Shown here: one piece after another, positions 1 through 11,276 of the stretch
Position numbering within the stretch: position 1 is the stretch's first letter
Layout: the number at the start of each line of letters is the position of its first letter
NCBI GenBank assembly: GCA_020809705.1
Contig: CP085828.1
Span: forward strand, 5,580,001 to 5,644,000
DNA: 64,000 nt
Reading direction: 5' to 3'
Source of the DNA: Calonectria ilicicola
Lineage: Eukaryota; Ascomycota; Sordariomycetes; Hypocreales; Nectriaceae
The notes under the pieces: model-generated
Seen by the model: the letters and a program-made list of their open reading frames with translations, nothing else
What the model was told of the DNA's origin: nothing
Database searches by the model: none
Made by a program: the position numbers and the translations under genes

Positions 1-36
1 CTTGGCATTGCCACAATCGAGATGGTCTGCCTTCTC

Positions 37-2312
37 TCATGCCTGGCCATAAAACCAGGGTTCCTCGGTATCTCGATATCTCCGTCCGGGAAATCGCATC
101 GGAATTGGAACTATACCTTTGAAAATTTCCATGTCTTCGCTCTTCGTCGCCCTGCCACAGTCTGCCTCCTTGGCGCCCATGCCAGCCCCCGCTTGGACCT
201 GGCACTTGCTCGCCTCGGGAAGTCGCATCACTACGCCGCACTCCCAGTTACGACAGTTCATCTTGGGCCTTCCTGTTCCTCGCTCGATGACTAAGCGGCC
301 CCTGTCCTCGTTAAAACTCCGGTCAGTGACATGCTCTAGTCAATTCATTGTCGGGCAGCCCGGTGTCCCGGTGTCTCACCATGCGCTCTCTGACAGATTT
401 GCACTGCCAATGTATGCCCAACCCGGTGACGAGAATGCCGTTTCGGTTTCTGCACCGTCCCCCGCCGTTTCCGAATCGGCTTTTCCCCGGAGCCCGCGGC
501 TTTTGCTCCTACGAACAAAAATCATCTTGCTGTGCATCAGCAATTTATCACGAGTGTTCACACAATCGTAGACCAGTTCAGTGGGGAAAGTTGGCGCGCG
601 CCACCACTTCGCCTGGACGCAGATGGTGCCCGCAGCCTGCAGCGCGTTTCTCTTGTTAGCGTGCTCGCCCGTCTTTACTGCTTAGCAGTAGTCTGTAACG
701 CACCATTCGCCCTCCCCTGCTCTGTGCGACTGTCTCGTCTGTTGGAAAATAGATTCTAAAATGGTCCTTGAGCTGTTGTGCCGCAGTCGGCGCTTTGGCC
801 TTGGTCGCTCGGCTCAGTCTCGAGTTATATTCGGTCATGCCATCATCACCTGCAACTGCGTCAGGCCATATTTTGTTCCATTGGACAATTCTAGATTGAT
901 CATTGATCCCAAACAAGTGGGGATTTACCTTGACAAGCATGATAAATGGCACCCACCAAACTGTAGTTGATGGCCCCTAGAGATGCACACTAATCCTTCA
1001 GGTTAGCGACTTCCCTTTTTTTTTCTTGAAGCTCGTGTAGCACACGGCACATACCACTAAATCCACCTCCACAGGGTCACTAGTTGCTAGCCCAAGTGAA
1101 GCCACACTGGCGCCAAGTCCACAGTATCCTGTGAAGTAAATGGTCAGCCCTTGTCATACGAAAAGGTACAATTCAATGACAACAAACCTATTTGCTTCCA
1201 GTTTTCGGTATGACCGCCGGGACTGGAGAACATTAGCACATGCTGTAAATCAAATGTGGCTTGGAATGGCCATACATGCTGTACACAAAACGAAGATGCT
1301 CAGTTCGCGAAAAATCATAATTGGTTAGACTGCTGGCCATCCCCTCATCAACACCGCTCGCTTTCAGGAATCGGCCGAGCTCGGTGCTAAAAGCGGTTGG
1401 CTGGTGCTGAACAGAGTTGGTAAGTCGAGGCAGATCGATCAAAAAAACCATCTGGGATTTGGTTAGCAGCCTATACATTGCAAGCGCCTGCAAGCGCAGT
1501 CATCTCTGTAAGCGACTGACATTCTCCATTACCCCCGTTTCGCCCCAGTCATACGGCACCAAGTTGCCAGTGGGGACCACCACTCGGAGGTACTCAGCAT
1601 ACTTCAGCAGCTGAAGCTTGGAATGCATCGACCCAGGTCCATTCATAGCGGGAAAGCAAAACCTGATCCCAGGGGGCGCGTTAGATCGCATAGCTGTCTT
1701 CTGTATCAAGCTGCACATCAGCGTCTGGGTCCAACGGCAACTGGTTCAGTCATGTAGGCCTACCTGGGCATCATCAGCAGCGAATGCTAGCAGCAGTAAC
1801 TTCGTCTTTCGCAAGTCCAGTTTGGATATGATCCACTCGTCATCCCATTGGAAGGAGCTCAGCACAGCAAGTATGAGCTTGTCCTTCTGTAGCACCTCCT
1901 CGATTTTGATGTCCTCTGATGTTCGTGGATACCCATAAGCCCAGGTCCTCTTGACAACTCCATCTGGAAATGGCGGCAGACTAGCAGGCCTGGGCAGTTC
2001 GGATGGCGCCTTACGTTTTGGAGGCGGCGACTCGACGACATCGTCATCCGAGGGGGTAGTCCGACGCCGCTTGGCTAGTCTCATCAACCTTTCCTCTTCC
2101 ATCTTTTTGCGATCTAGTCCAAGGAGACCAGATGTTGTCCCACCAGAGCTGGGCTCCTTAGGGCTGTGTGATGACGTTGTAGACGGGTTTTGATCTGCTG
2201 GTTGGTCCTTTGCCTCTTGGTCTTTGAGGGAGAGGGCGATGGCATACCGCAGTGCTTCATCGTCATCCATATCGCTTCCCTGTTCTGTCAGATCCACATA
2301 ATCTCCGGTCAT
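37..2312 (-). CDS. TDP1: Tyrosyl-DNA phosphodiesterase-like protein with N-terminal ubiquitin-interacting motif
   Basis: Joined exons (minus): 2312-1764, 1700-1521, 1451-1276, 1222-1188, 1128-1055, 989-929, 849-704, 636-380, 301-37, giving 580 aa in one open frame. Seen: an acidic helix with the DEALRYAIALSLKDQ pattern of a ubiquitin-interacting motif near residues 16-32, a low-complexity linker with a KRR basic patch, then a Tdp1 fold. The two HxK catalytic motifs are MHSKLQLLKY (His209, Lys211) and LMHSKMIFVR (His442, Lys444), each followed by its conserved Asn (PTGNL; GSANLSESAW). Known of the family: removes topoisomerase I peptides and other 3' adducts from DNA in the nucleus. Inferred: the UIM directs it to ubiquitylated substrates. 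The start was taken at the MTGDYVDLTEQ methionine; a longer in-frame start lies at 2357. Exon 4 is only 35 nt. Divergent from the next gene across 543 bp. Confidence 0.85.
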
Positions 2313-2855
2313 GATGTTTATTTTCTGTCCAAAAAATCGTATGGGGATTTTTAACAAAACTTTGAGCGGCGCGATGCATTCAAAAAGTCAATGGCGAAGT
2401 TGGCGCCAGTTCACATGCAAGATATCGTGTTTGTCCTTAACTTCATCCCTGCAGTAGCCTAGTCCAGAGACGCGGGGTCACGTGCATTCGTGTCAGACTG
2501 CTCAAGGGTTTAAGTTGCATCTGATGAAGGACGTAGGGTAGTCAAAGGTATTTGCCAGTTTAGTAAATGATGCGCCGGTACATATATATCTATATTAAAA
2601 AAAACCATCTTTGAGGGTGAGAATTATTGTGATTTTATTAGTGAAAATTCGATGCCAATATGTGATTCGATTTCCATGTACACGCCCAATTACGCCATGT
2701 CTTAGTCGCACTGGTCAGCAAAGTATCGATGACGTCCACGAAGTTACATAGTAATATTTCGCCAGCACTAAAATTTCTCATCTCTTCAGTCCTCAGCCAT
2801 CCTATTTGACATTTCACCAAACACTAGAATTTGCCCACCCGTTAAATTCAACAAA
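2313..2855. promoter_or_regulatory. Divergent intergenic region, TDP1-like / FAD oxidoreductase
   Basis: 543 bp between two start codons. It holds a CACGTG core at 2479-2484 (context GGTCACGTGC) and an AT-rich stretch near 2580-2608. No gene seen. A shared promoter is an inference from the layout. Confidence 0.5.
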
Positions 2856-4567
2856 ATGGTATCATCCAATGGCAAAAAGAAGCACGTCGTTGTCGTTGGT
2901 GCTGGCGCTGCGGGCATGGTATTGATTGATTCTTTTCAGCCACCTCCGGCATAACACCTAAAATTAATATTGCTACAGTCTTGCGCTGCCACGCTTGCAA
3001 ACCACCCGGACGATTTCAAGGTTACGGTGATTGAGAAATGTGATGTAGTCGGTGGCCAAGCTACATCCATCTCTCTAGATGAGCAGAAATTTGGTGCTCC
3101 GTGGATGAACAATGGGGTACAAGGAGGGTCTCCCGCAAGTTTTTCTCAATATATTTCACACAAACCATCCCTAATCTGATGTTTTAGATCTTCAAACATA
3201 CCTTTAATTTCTTCAAAAGGTATGACCATGAACCGCAGGCTGTTCAACTCCAGGTCTCATTTGGTAAAGGGGAAGGTGGCTTCTGGACGAACTGCTTTCC
3301 AAGCAAGCTCGTCTCCAAATTTTCCTCTGACATTAAAAGATTTGGCTTCTTTCTCAAATTTATGAAATGGACAATGCCAATCCTGGGCCTGATTCCCATT
3401 CGAATCATGCTGCGCATCTTTTTCTTCGACAAAGAGTTTGGAGACGTGATGATTTACCCGCTCATCGCTCTCTTTCTAGGGACAGGAAATCAGACAGCCA
3501 ACGTTCCTTCAGCGATTGTAGAACGTCTATTCAACGACCCTGACATGAAACTCTGGAATTACGATTCACAAACACTTCTACCAAATCTCCCAACCATGGT
3601 GACCTTTGATCATCTCCACGTCTTTTATCAGAAATGGCGAGATGACCTACAACAAAGAGGGGTGGATATCAGGACCAATACGGAAGTACAGACTGTGCTA
3701 AGTAGGTCTGACAACGGCGTCAAAATGCGCATAAAAGACAATACAGATGGTCTTTTGACCGATGAGAAGTTTGATGCCATGGTTTTGTGTGTATTGGCAG
3801 ACGATGCACTCCGCATATTAGACGAGACGGCAACTTGGCGAGAGAAATTTGTCCTCGGGGGGGCCGTCTTTTATGATGATACCACTGTCACTCATACAGA
3901 TAAAGAATACATTGAGATGCACTACGAGACTCGTTTCAAGTTGGAGCTTTGTGCAGAACCCAAAACTGCCGATCAGAAGAAACAAATCGCCGTTTCCAAA
4001 GGTCAAGATAACTCCCCTGGTTTTCGTCCTATGTACTACACATACACATATCGCCACAATCCGCGTCTGATTGAAATGTCGTTCAACTGCAGCAACTACC
4101 AACATCAACTAAAGCAAGCAAGTTCCGAACCCGGAAACATACTTGAGCCAGTCTACCAAACCATATTTCTCAACAAGGAACAACGGAACTTTTGGACTAT
4201 TGGCGACATCAACAAGACAAAGATCATCAAGCAGGATTGGTGGCATCAACTGGGCCATCGTTGGCAGCATTACGTGCGAGTCGTGCCTGGAATGATGTTC
4301 CTGCATGGGAAGAACAGCACCTGGTTTGCTGGGTCATGGACACTTGTAGTAAGAGAGAACGTATTCTTTTACGCGTCTAATGGCTAACCAAGGTGACAGA
4401 ACATGCATGAGTTGGCTTGTGTCAGTGGAATAGCAGCAGCATATCACCTGGGGGCTGAGTACGTCAATTTTGATGACTTTGCCCATCGCTTCTTCACGAA
4501 ATATTTGATGCTTTCTCATGGCATTGTGTTCTCTCGTGAAGAGAAGCGGAGGAGAAAGACAAAGTAG
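2856..4567 (+). CDS. FAD-dependent oxidoreductase (flavin amine oxidase-like)
   Basis: Joined exons: 2856-2918, 2979-3134, 3188-4348, 4400-4567, giving 515 aa. Seen: an N-terminal Rossmann motif VVVVGAGAAGM (GxGxxG) at about residues 11-21 and the VIEKCDVVGGQA motif that follows the second strand, both typical of FAD-binding amine oxidase/phytoene desaturase-type proteins. A hydrophobic stretch around GFFLKFMKWTMPILGLIPIR could anchor it to a membrane. The C-terminus keeps a GSWT and NMHELACVSGIAAA segment, the usual FAD-contacting C-terminal motif. The substrate cannot be told. Intron 2 (3135-3187) starts with GC (GCAAGT), not GT; the frame is broken without it. Introns are 51-60 bp. It faces the Edc1-like gene tail to tail. 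Confidence 0.82.
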
Positions 4568-5209
4568 CAGTGGCGCAAACACGTTGCAATAATATATTCG
4601 AACTCAGCTACTGAGTCTTCAGTTCTCAAGCCTCTACATATCTAACAGAATCGGGCTGCCGTCATTAAGTTGGGCGAACGCAGTTAGAGGAAAATCAAGC
4701 ATAGATCAGTCAATATGTTACAAGCTATAAGCACTGTATATTGATGTTGTTGACAAAAATACATGCGTGTGATGATAATGGCGTATCATGCTAGCAAAAC
4801 ATATCTCTATCAGAGCACAGTCAATTCCCGTATCGAATAGAACCCTTGGGTATCATCAAAAAACCAGTCCAAAAACAGATGTCCATCTTTGATCCCAGCC
4901 GTACATCAAATAGCATCCAGCCCCAACCCGCTACGAGCTCATAACCCGTCGGTGACAAGAAAAAGATGGCTTTCCAGTGGTCCTATAATTTGGATCAATT
5001 CCTGATCCAAAAAAAAAAACATCCGATACGCATGACCCGTAAAACGCCCGCCAGCCCAGACCAAATCCACCCTCCGAAACAGGGCGACTACCCCGCCGCC
5101 ACCAATACCGCGCTTTGTGTCGACATCAGAGCAATTCTGGTAAACGAAATAGAGATGTCGATGAAAAACAACGAAATCTCTACAAAACAAAACGCCTGGG
5201 TAAAATGGT
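4568..5209. other. Convergent 3' intergenic region
   Basis: 642 bp between the stop codons of the FAD oxidoreductase (+) and the Edc1-like gene (-). It contains an 11-A run at 5009-5019. Short ORFs here look like chance. Presumably both 3' UTRs. Confidence 0.6.
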
Positions 5210-6352
5210 CTAAGAAAATAGACGTCGCTGGGCATTTGAAGGCCCAGCTGTTAGATCTAGCTTGAGAATTCGTCGAAGATCATCCTCCATTGCTTGGAGA
5301 TTATTGGATCGCCCGTCATAGGTGCCGTTGGCTCCTTGAATATGGGGCATGCCATTGTCAGTAGCCTGTGCCTGAGGCCTAGGTGAGGAAAATACATTGG
5401 AGGGAGCAAAGTTAGTTGAAGATGCAGGCGGTCCACTAAACAAGAACCTCTTTAGGGCTTCAGCAGGGTCCTCGCCCGGTTCTGGTGCAGAAGACTGTCG
5501 TGGGAGTTGTTGAGCCACGGGGGATCGAGCGGTACCAGATCGGGCAGCCTTGATGCGTTCTTGGTAAGGGGTAGAAAAGGCAGGGCCCATTGGGCGGCCA
5601 GGGGTTCCATCCAGTTCGGAACTCTCAATACCAAGTTGAAATCTGGACTGAGAACGAGCAGTTTGAGAGAGAGGCGAGGGCTTGGGCACGCTACCATGCT
5701 CAAAGGGCGATTGGGTAGAAGGAGAATCATTAAAAGCAGAAGGACCAAGACTCGCGGGGCTGCCGAGGCGTTGGCGCTCCTGCTCCTGTCGATGAGCGCG
5801 AAACATGAAATCAAGAGGAGATTCGTGGGTTGCGGAGACCGAGGATTGTCGAGAGGGCGTAGGAGCCTCGTTGTCGGTTGGTGGAGAAGGCTCTTGCAAA
5901 ATTTCGCGAGTGGGCTTTACGCTAGGAGAATCCGTGGGGGGCTTAGATATGAAACTGGGCAGAGGCAGCGCAGAGGGTGCAGGAGAAGCGTGAAAAGTAG
6001 CACCAGCAAAAGCCGGAGCTGGGATGGACTTCATCGATGACTGGTGAGGTGGGGTGTGGCGACCAGTCCGGCCTGACTCAGGAGAGGTTTGGATGTTTTT
6101 GGCCGATCTGGGCTTGTTGCGAGATCGCTGCTTGGAGTTGGTGTTATTGTTGTTGTTGTTGTTCGTGTGATGTGCAGGAGAGTCCAGACCGGCCTTCTGG
6201 GGAGTTCGCGGCGTGCGTTCGTAGCGAGCGTAGTCGACATTTGCGGCATCATTTTCGGAAGCGTAAGCCTTTTGGGCCGCTGCACGACCGTTGCCACGGC
6301 CATGGCGGCGGCGAGCAGGAGTGGTAGACGGCTGGGAAGGGGTTTCACTCAT
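5210..6352 (-). CDS. Edc1/PNRC-like mRNA decapping activator candidate
   Basis: Single-exon 380 aa protein, low complexity and rich in Ser, Pro, Gln and Asn. Seen: an Arg-rich N-terminus (RRRHGRGNGR), a run of seven Asn near 64-70, then AFAGATFHASPAPSALPLPS at about 114-133. This closely matches the PNRC/Edc1 short motif (GAxF, then a Pro-rich LPxP segment) that in the family binds the Dcp1 EVH1 domain and stimulates Dcp2. A second conserved segment SPLDFMFRAHRQEQER lies at 178-193, and the C-terminus ends in a short hydrophobic helix-like DLRRILKLDLTAG. Inferred role: cytoplasmic mRNA decay. Sequence outside the motif is too degenerate to place. The start ATG at 6352 is the only good one; the reading frame needs no intron. 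Confidence 0.72.
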   Translation of the reverse strand: MSETPSQPSTTPARRRHGRGNGRAAAQKAYASENDAANVDYARYERTPRTPQKAGLDSPAHHTNNNNNNNTNSKQRSRNKPRSAKNIQTSPESGRTGRHTPPHQSSMKSIPAPAFAGATFHASPAPSALPLPSFISKPPTDSPSVKPTREILQEPSPPTDNEAPTPSRQSSVSATHESPLDFMFRAHRQEQERQRLGSPASLGPSAFNDSPSTQSPFEHGSVPKPSPLSQTARSQSRFQLGIESSELDGTPGRPMGPAFSTPYQERIKAARSGTARSPVAQQLPRQSSAPEPGEDPAEALKRFLFSGPPASSTNFAPSNVFSSPRPQAQATDNGMPHIQGANGTYDGRSNNLQAMEDDLRRILKLDLTAGPSNAQRRLFS

Positions 6353-8149
6353 GATGTCGAGTGTAAAGTGAAGATAGGTGGAGGGGTCAACAAGCGACGG
6401 ACGTAGTAGGGGTTTAACGAGGTTCGAGAGGTTGGGAAATGGAAAGGACGTTGCGTCGCGACAAAGTTAATGACGAGTTATGCTAGGAATGGGAAGGTCG
6501 AATCGAATTTGAAGATGACCAGGAAGGAAAAATGTATGAAGTATCAAATCTAATGGGCGCGTGATTTGGTAAGATCATGTTGGAGTGGAAAGTAGATCGA
6601 CAAAGAGGAGGGAAGAAGGGAAGAAAGAAGTGGGCGGCGGAGGGTGGAAGGAATATACTATGACGATGGCCGAGTGCTGACGCTGCATGGGCTGGGCGCG
6701 CTGAGCGCTGATCTGCTACTGGAGAAAGAGTGCGTGGGCTAGACTGTGGCCACTGCAGTTACAGGGGTTGCAGTGCGCCTCCGGCGGGTACCCAGGGCCA
6801 AGAGATGGATCTGCACGCACTCGCTGCTGCGCACCGCAACGGCGAGGCGCTTTGCTCCAACAGCTCAGCAGGGCGGACTCACGGCGGTGGCGGGACCGAA
6901 GGGCTGCCTTACACTTGGACACATCGGAGAAAGTACCGAGTTAGTGTGTTTGGGCGCAGGTCTACCTTACCCTACAGGTCTCAATTTAAGAGGACGTGCA
7001 AGACAATTTCCGACGTGAAATTTGGTAAAAATAATTGGATTGTCTTTGCCTGCTTGGTATTCCAGTAGTCTCTTCTTGTGTGGCGTCACATCTTTGCGTG
7101 AGTCGTCAGTATCTGCTGTTTCATCAAGTCCTGTGACTCTTGACAAAAACAAATGCCATCGAGTTCTCGGACAGCCCGCAAGGTCGCGACCACAACCCCA
7201 CCTTGTTCGGGAACAAGGGGTGCGCCGACCATCCTTGGCCTCATCACAGGGTTGGTCGACCACGGTGGGCCACTTACGCCTCATTCGATAATCATCCTAA
7301 TGTCAATTTCACCCGACCAACAGTCGACGCATCGGGAGCGTGCCCCTCACTCATAATACACTCCGTGTGTTGTGGCACCAAGTGTCTGGATAGCCAGATG
7401 GCTGGTGCTGGGGAGGCCTAACACCGGCGTTTCCAGCGTTTCATATCCTGGCCTAGGGGCACAGTAGCACTATCGATAACGATAACAACCCGATAATGCC
7501 CCCAGTCACCCATATGATCATATTGGATAGGACAGGCCCCGTTCACCGACGATGCCACCTGGGGCGGAACCCCTCCACATCTGGATGTGCTGGCTTTGTT
7601 TTACTGACTGGCTCTCTTCACCTGAACGTCACAGAGACGGTAGGTTCCCATCCATCTGCCCAAGAATAAAGACACAGACGATATGGGCCTAGAGTCTATT
7701 TTCTGAAACTTTGATTCACTGTGTCAGTGCCATTCCCCCCCCAATTTTTTTTGTGTGAACTCCTTGGTGACAAATGAATGCCAAGCTGTTGCTGACTTAC
7801 CTGTTTGGCCTGTCCTATCAAGGTAGCAAGCAGCCTGGCGACCAACACTCGGGCTGACTAGCTGGGAAAGCTAGAGTGACCCAGTTTTCTGAGTGCTCTA
7901 GGCACACACATCAACCACCACTGTGCTCCACTCGATTCCTCGACCACAATCCAAAGACGTCAGCCTCATCAGCTCTTCGTCTCCAACAGTTCCAAACCAA
8001 GACATACCACCCTTCGCTGGGCACCGACCGAAAAATACAATACAGCTCTACGGTGACCCTAGTCCTCCAAAGACCCTTCCCGATCGGTAATCCACGATCC
8101 TTCATCCCACCGAAACCCCCGCCAAAACCGCCACTTTCGTTTGCACACC
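6353..8149. promoter_or_regulatory. Divergent intergenic region, Edc1-like / RBX1
   Basis: 1.8 kb between two start codons. No protein family recognised on either strand and no RNA gene seen. The last 280 bp before RBX1 are rich in CCA/ACC and look like a transcribed leader. Confidence 0.5.
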
Positions 8150-8685
<536 letters not shown>

Positions 8686-8813
8686 ATAAGAGGCATAGAT
8701 ATGAGATATACATGAAAACTGTTGGAAGGGTGGGATCTTTTCGTGGTCGCTACGGACTGCCATTACAGTACGCATAACTATTCATCCTCGCTGATACTGA
8801 ATCAGGCGACGTA

Positions 8814-9252
8814 CTATTCAAATGACTTTCTTGCTGCCAAATCCGCTGCATATCCTGCCGGCAACCATTTGACTGGGTTTTTGTTGTAGATGGGCCATGG
8901 TGGCACCACAGCCAAAAAAGCCAAGGCAGTCCCCCCAAGTCCCACGTAAACAGCGAGCTTTATATCCTGAAGGAAGTAACCGACGACAAAGGAGAGGGCC
9001 TATGTGGTAGTATTAGCGAGTGAGGCAAACCCAAGCTAATGATGATTCAATCGTACCCCGGAGACGATGAGAAGGAGGTTGGCAAGCAGCTCGGAGAGCC
9101 TCTGACCTTCAAAGTCCTGTAGAAAGCCAATATTAGCCTAGGAAATCAAGCACGCATAGACATATATATATATATCGAAGGCATGTTGGAGAAGGTGGAA
9201 GTACGATTTGGCCATCGACAACGTCGCGAACTTGGTCTAGAATGTCGGCCAT
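8814..9252 (-). CDS. SPC1: Signal peptidase complex subunit 1 (Spc1/SPCS1)
   Basis: Joined exons (minus): 9252-9205, 9116-9057, 8999-8814, giving 97 aa. Seen: MADILDQVRDVVDGQIDFEGQ, the conserved cytosolic start of the family, then two hydrophobic segments (about 27-47 and 53-73) separated by the conserved GYFLQDIK loop, then VVPPWPIYNKNPVKWLP. Known: small ER membrane subunit of signal peptidase that limits cleavage of membrane proteins. Length is usual. Intron 1 (9117-9204) carries an AT dinucleotide run. Tail to tail with RBX1. Confidence 0.93.
9162..9175. repeat. AT dinucleotide run in SPC1 intron 1
   Basis: Fourteen bases of alternating AT inside the first intron of SPC1. A simple microsatellite. 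Confidence 0.85.
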
Positions 9253-10706
9253 TTTGTGGACGGTGGGTTTGGAATAGGGAACGAATGGTTCGGGGCGGAG
9301 TCGTGATCGGTCGTATCGCGGGGTTGAGGATATCGATGCGAGGGTGGTATCGTCTGTCGATGTAGAATATTGTCAAAGTTGGTGCTCATCAACGAGCTAC
9401 GTTGCGCCGTCACCTTCACACGAATACAGACGAGGTGTCCATCCAAGGGCGGTGCTACCCCGTTGGTCAAAGACACAAGGCTGGACCCACAGAGAACCAT
9501 CCAAATCGAGTTAGACCAATTTTGGAGTTAGCCTCGACGTCTTGGGCGGCGTTTCTCGACAAAGCAGGTGAGGTGACGCCAACCAAAAAGTCTAAGCCCT
9601 CGACGATCAAGTTTATTCCAAAGCCAAGCGCTGGTCATTGAGACATGTGAGACGTCAGCAATGTGAGTGACACCTTGGCCCCGACGGAGACCTAACGCCT
9701 AAGAATAGCGCAGGACCGAGATGATTAGTGTCATCATGTGAGCGTTTTCTGGGCCTCGGTACGAGAATGTATGATTATGAGAAGCCCAAAATTTCCCTCG
9801 TACTTCACTTGTCGTGAAGAAAATGGCTCGTGCCGCGACTAAAGAGGAATCATTAGTAATATGGTCGCAGCCAGCGGGCACTCAGGTCGGATGTGGAATC
9901 CGGACAATATGTTTGTGAGTCCCCTGTTTACGCGAGCCTTTCTCTTGTTGGCCAGTTGAGGTTGTCGACCCTGGCAGGTGTTGGGTGGGTTGCTGTACCA
10001 CATTGGTTACTGCTGACATGCGAGATCGAACACATTTTTACTTATTTTGTGGCGCCCAAGACAGACTCGAGTCGAAAAATGCTCCAATAATATTCCTAAA
10101 TGGATCGAGATATCCAGCAGCCAACTTGTGGCGTTGTGGCGGGCCAATGAAGCACGGACCACATTGCAATCTATGCATGCGGCTCTCCCTTGACTGTGAC
10201 CCTGTGCGGTAGATGGCGGTGGCTCGCCGTCATGCCCTTCCCCGGTATTCCGCAGATGTTATTGGCTGCATGCGCTGGCTTGTGACATGGCTCTCGCGCT
10301 AGGCCCTGGTTTGGTCTCTGCACAATTTTTCGCCCGTTCCTGTTGTTTGGGAGGGCTTTTCGCGGTTGCTCTTATCTGCACTCTATCCAGCTCAACTTGG
10401 CTTTCTGTATTTTGCCCTCCTTTGCTTTGTCGCGTTCGCCACAAACCGCAAATTCTTGCAAAATTCTTACTTTCTTTTTCGTCGCTTGCTCCTTTCTTGG
10501 CGAATCAAGAAATAAAGGGCTCGGTTATTGGCTCTCCCCCTTTTCCTGTGTCCTTTGTGCCGTTCCAGCGTCAAATTTTGGCCCTTGACCCTGTTCGTCA
10601 TACGAGCCCCTAGCAGCCACAAAGACGACGCCTTGGCCCTGATCGCTATTTTCACCTTCAGGCCTCAACAACAGAGTATCCCGGCCCAATCCAATTTCCA
10701 ACATCG

Positions 10707-10835
10707 ATGCCCATCTGTCTTCTCGTCGAATCTCCATCGAATTATTCTGCTCAAACTGCCTGTCGCGCGCACGCCGAGAGCATTGTCAACATTGTCCTGA
10801 CCCGCGCCTCCCAAACCATCCAAAGACCTCAATAG
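10707..10835 (+). promoter_or_regulatory. Candidate uORF in CorA leader (42 codons plus stop)
   Basis: ATG at 10707 opens 42 codons and stops at TAG 10833-10835, all upstream of the CorA ATG. It is one of only two ATGs in the last 0.99 kb before the gene. Whether it is transcribed and translated is inference. Confidence 0.4.
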
Positions 10836-11165
10836 CCGGCATCTCGCCTCGATTCAACGTAAAGCTTTCAAGTTGGCTCAACTCGCCCCTTTAGGTTACT
10901 CTCCTGCTTCGCCCTTGGGTCCTGGATTTTGGGTCTACAGCGGAGTCAACAAGAAACCCCCATAACTGGTCTGTGGTCTTCTTGCTACCAATCTCACCTC
11001 TGTCTCTCATCCTCCTCATCGACCAACTATAACGTATCTGGCGACGTCCGCCGGATTCTTGCTCACGGTTTGATCACATTCAAGACTCGGCGCGCTCCAG
11101 CCGCGCCGGGCACGACGCCTATTCTCGGTCTCGAACGACGACGACGCTATTGCCAAGCACAAAGT

Positions 11166-11177
11166 ATGGGACTGTGA
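11166..11177 (+). promoter_or_regulatory. Candidate minimal uORF in CorA leader
   Basis: ATG GGA CTG TGA, a three-codon ORF 100 bp upstream of the CorA start. It is the last ATG before the main one. Confidence 0.4.
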
Positions 11178-11276
11178 ACCAGTTTCCCCCAACCCTACCT
11201 CTGCCGCCTCCCTCTCCACCACCCACCGAAACACCGAATCCATTCAAGACAATTGATCCAGCTTGCCTCGTCTACA

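Larger units (their letters stand above)
9253..11276. promoter_or_regulatory. Divergent intergenic region, SPC1 / CorA, with long CorA leader
   Basis: 2.0 kb. The part from about 10290 to 11276 is pyrimidine-rich and holds only two ATGs, far fewer than chance, which suggests a roughly 1 kb 5' leader for the Mg transporter. The part from 9253 to about 10250 shows no recognised gene. Confidence 0.5.
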
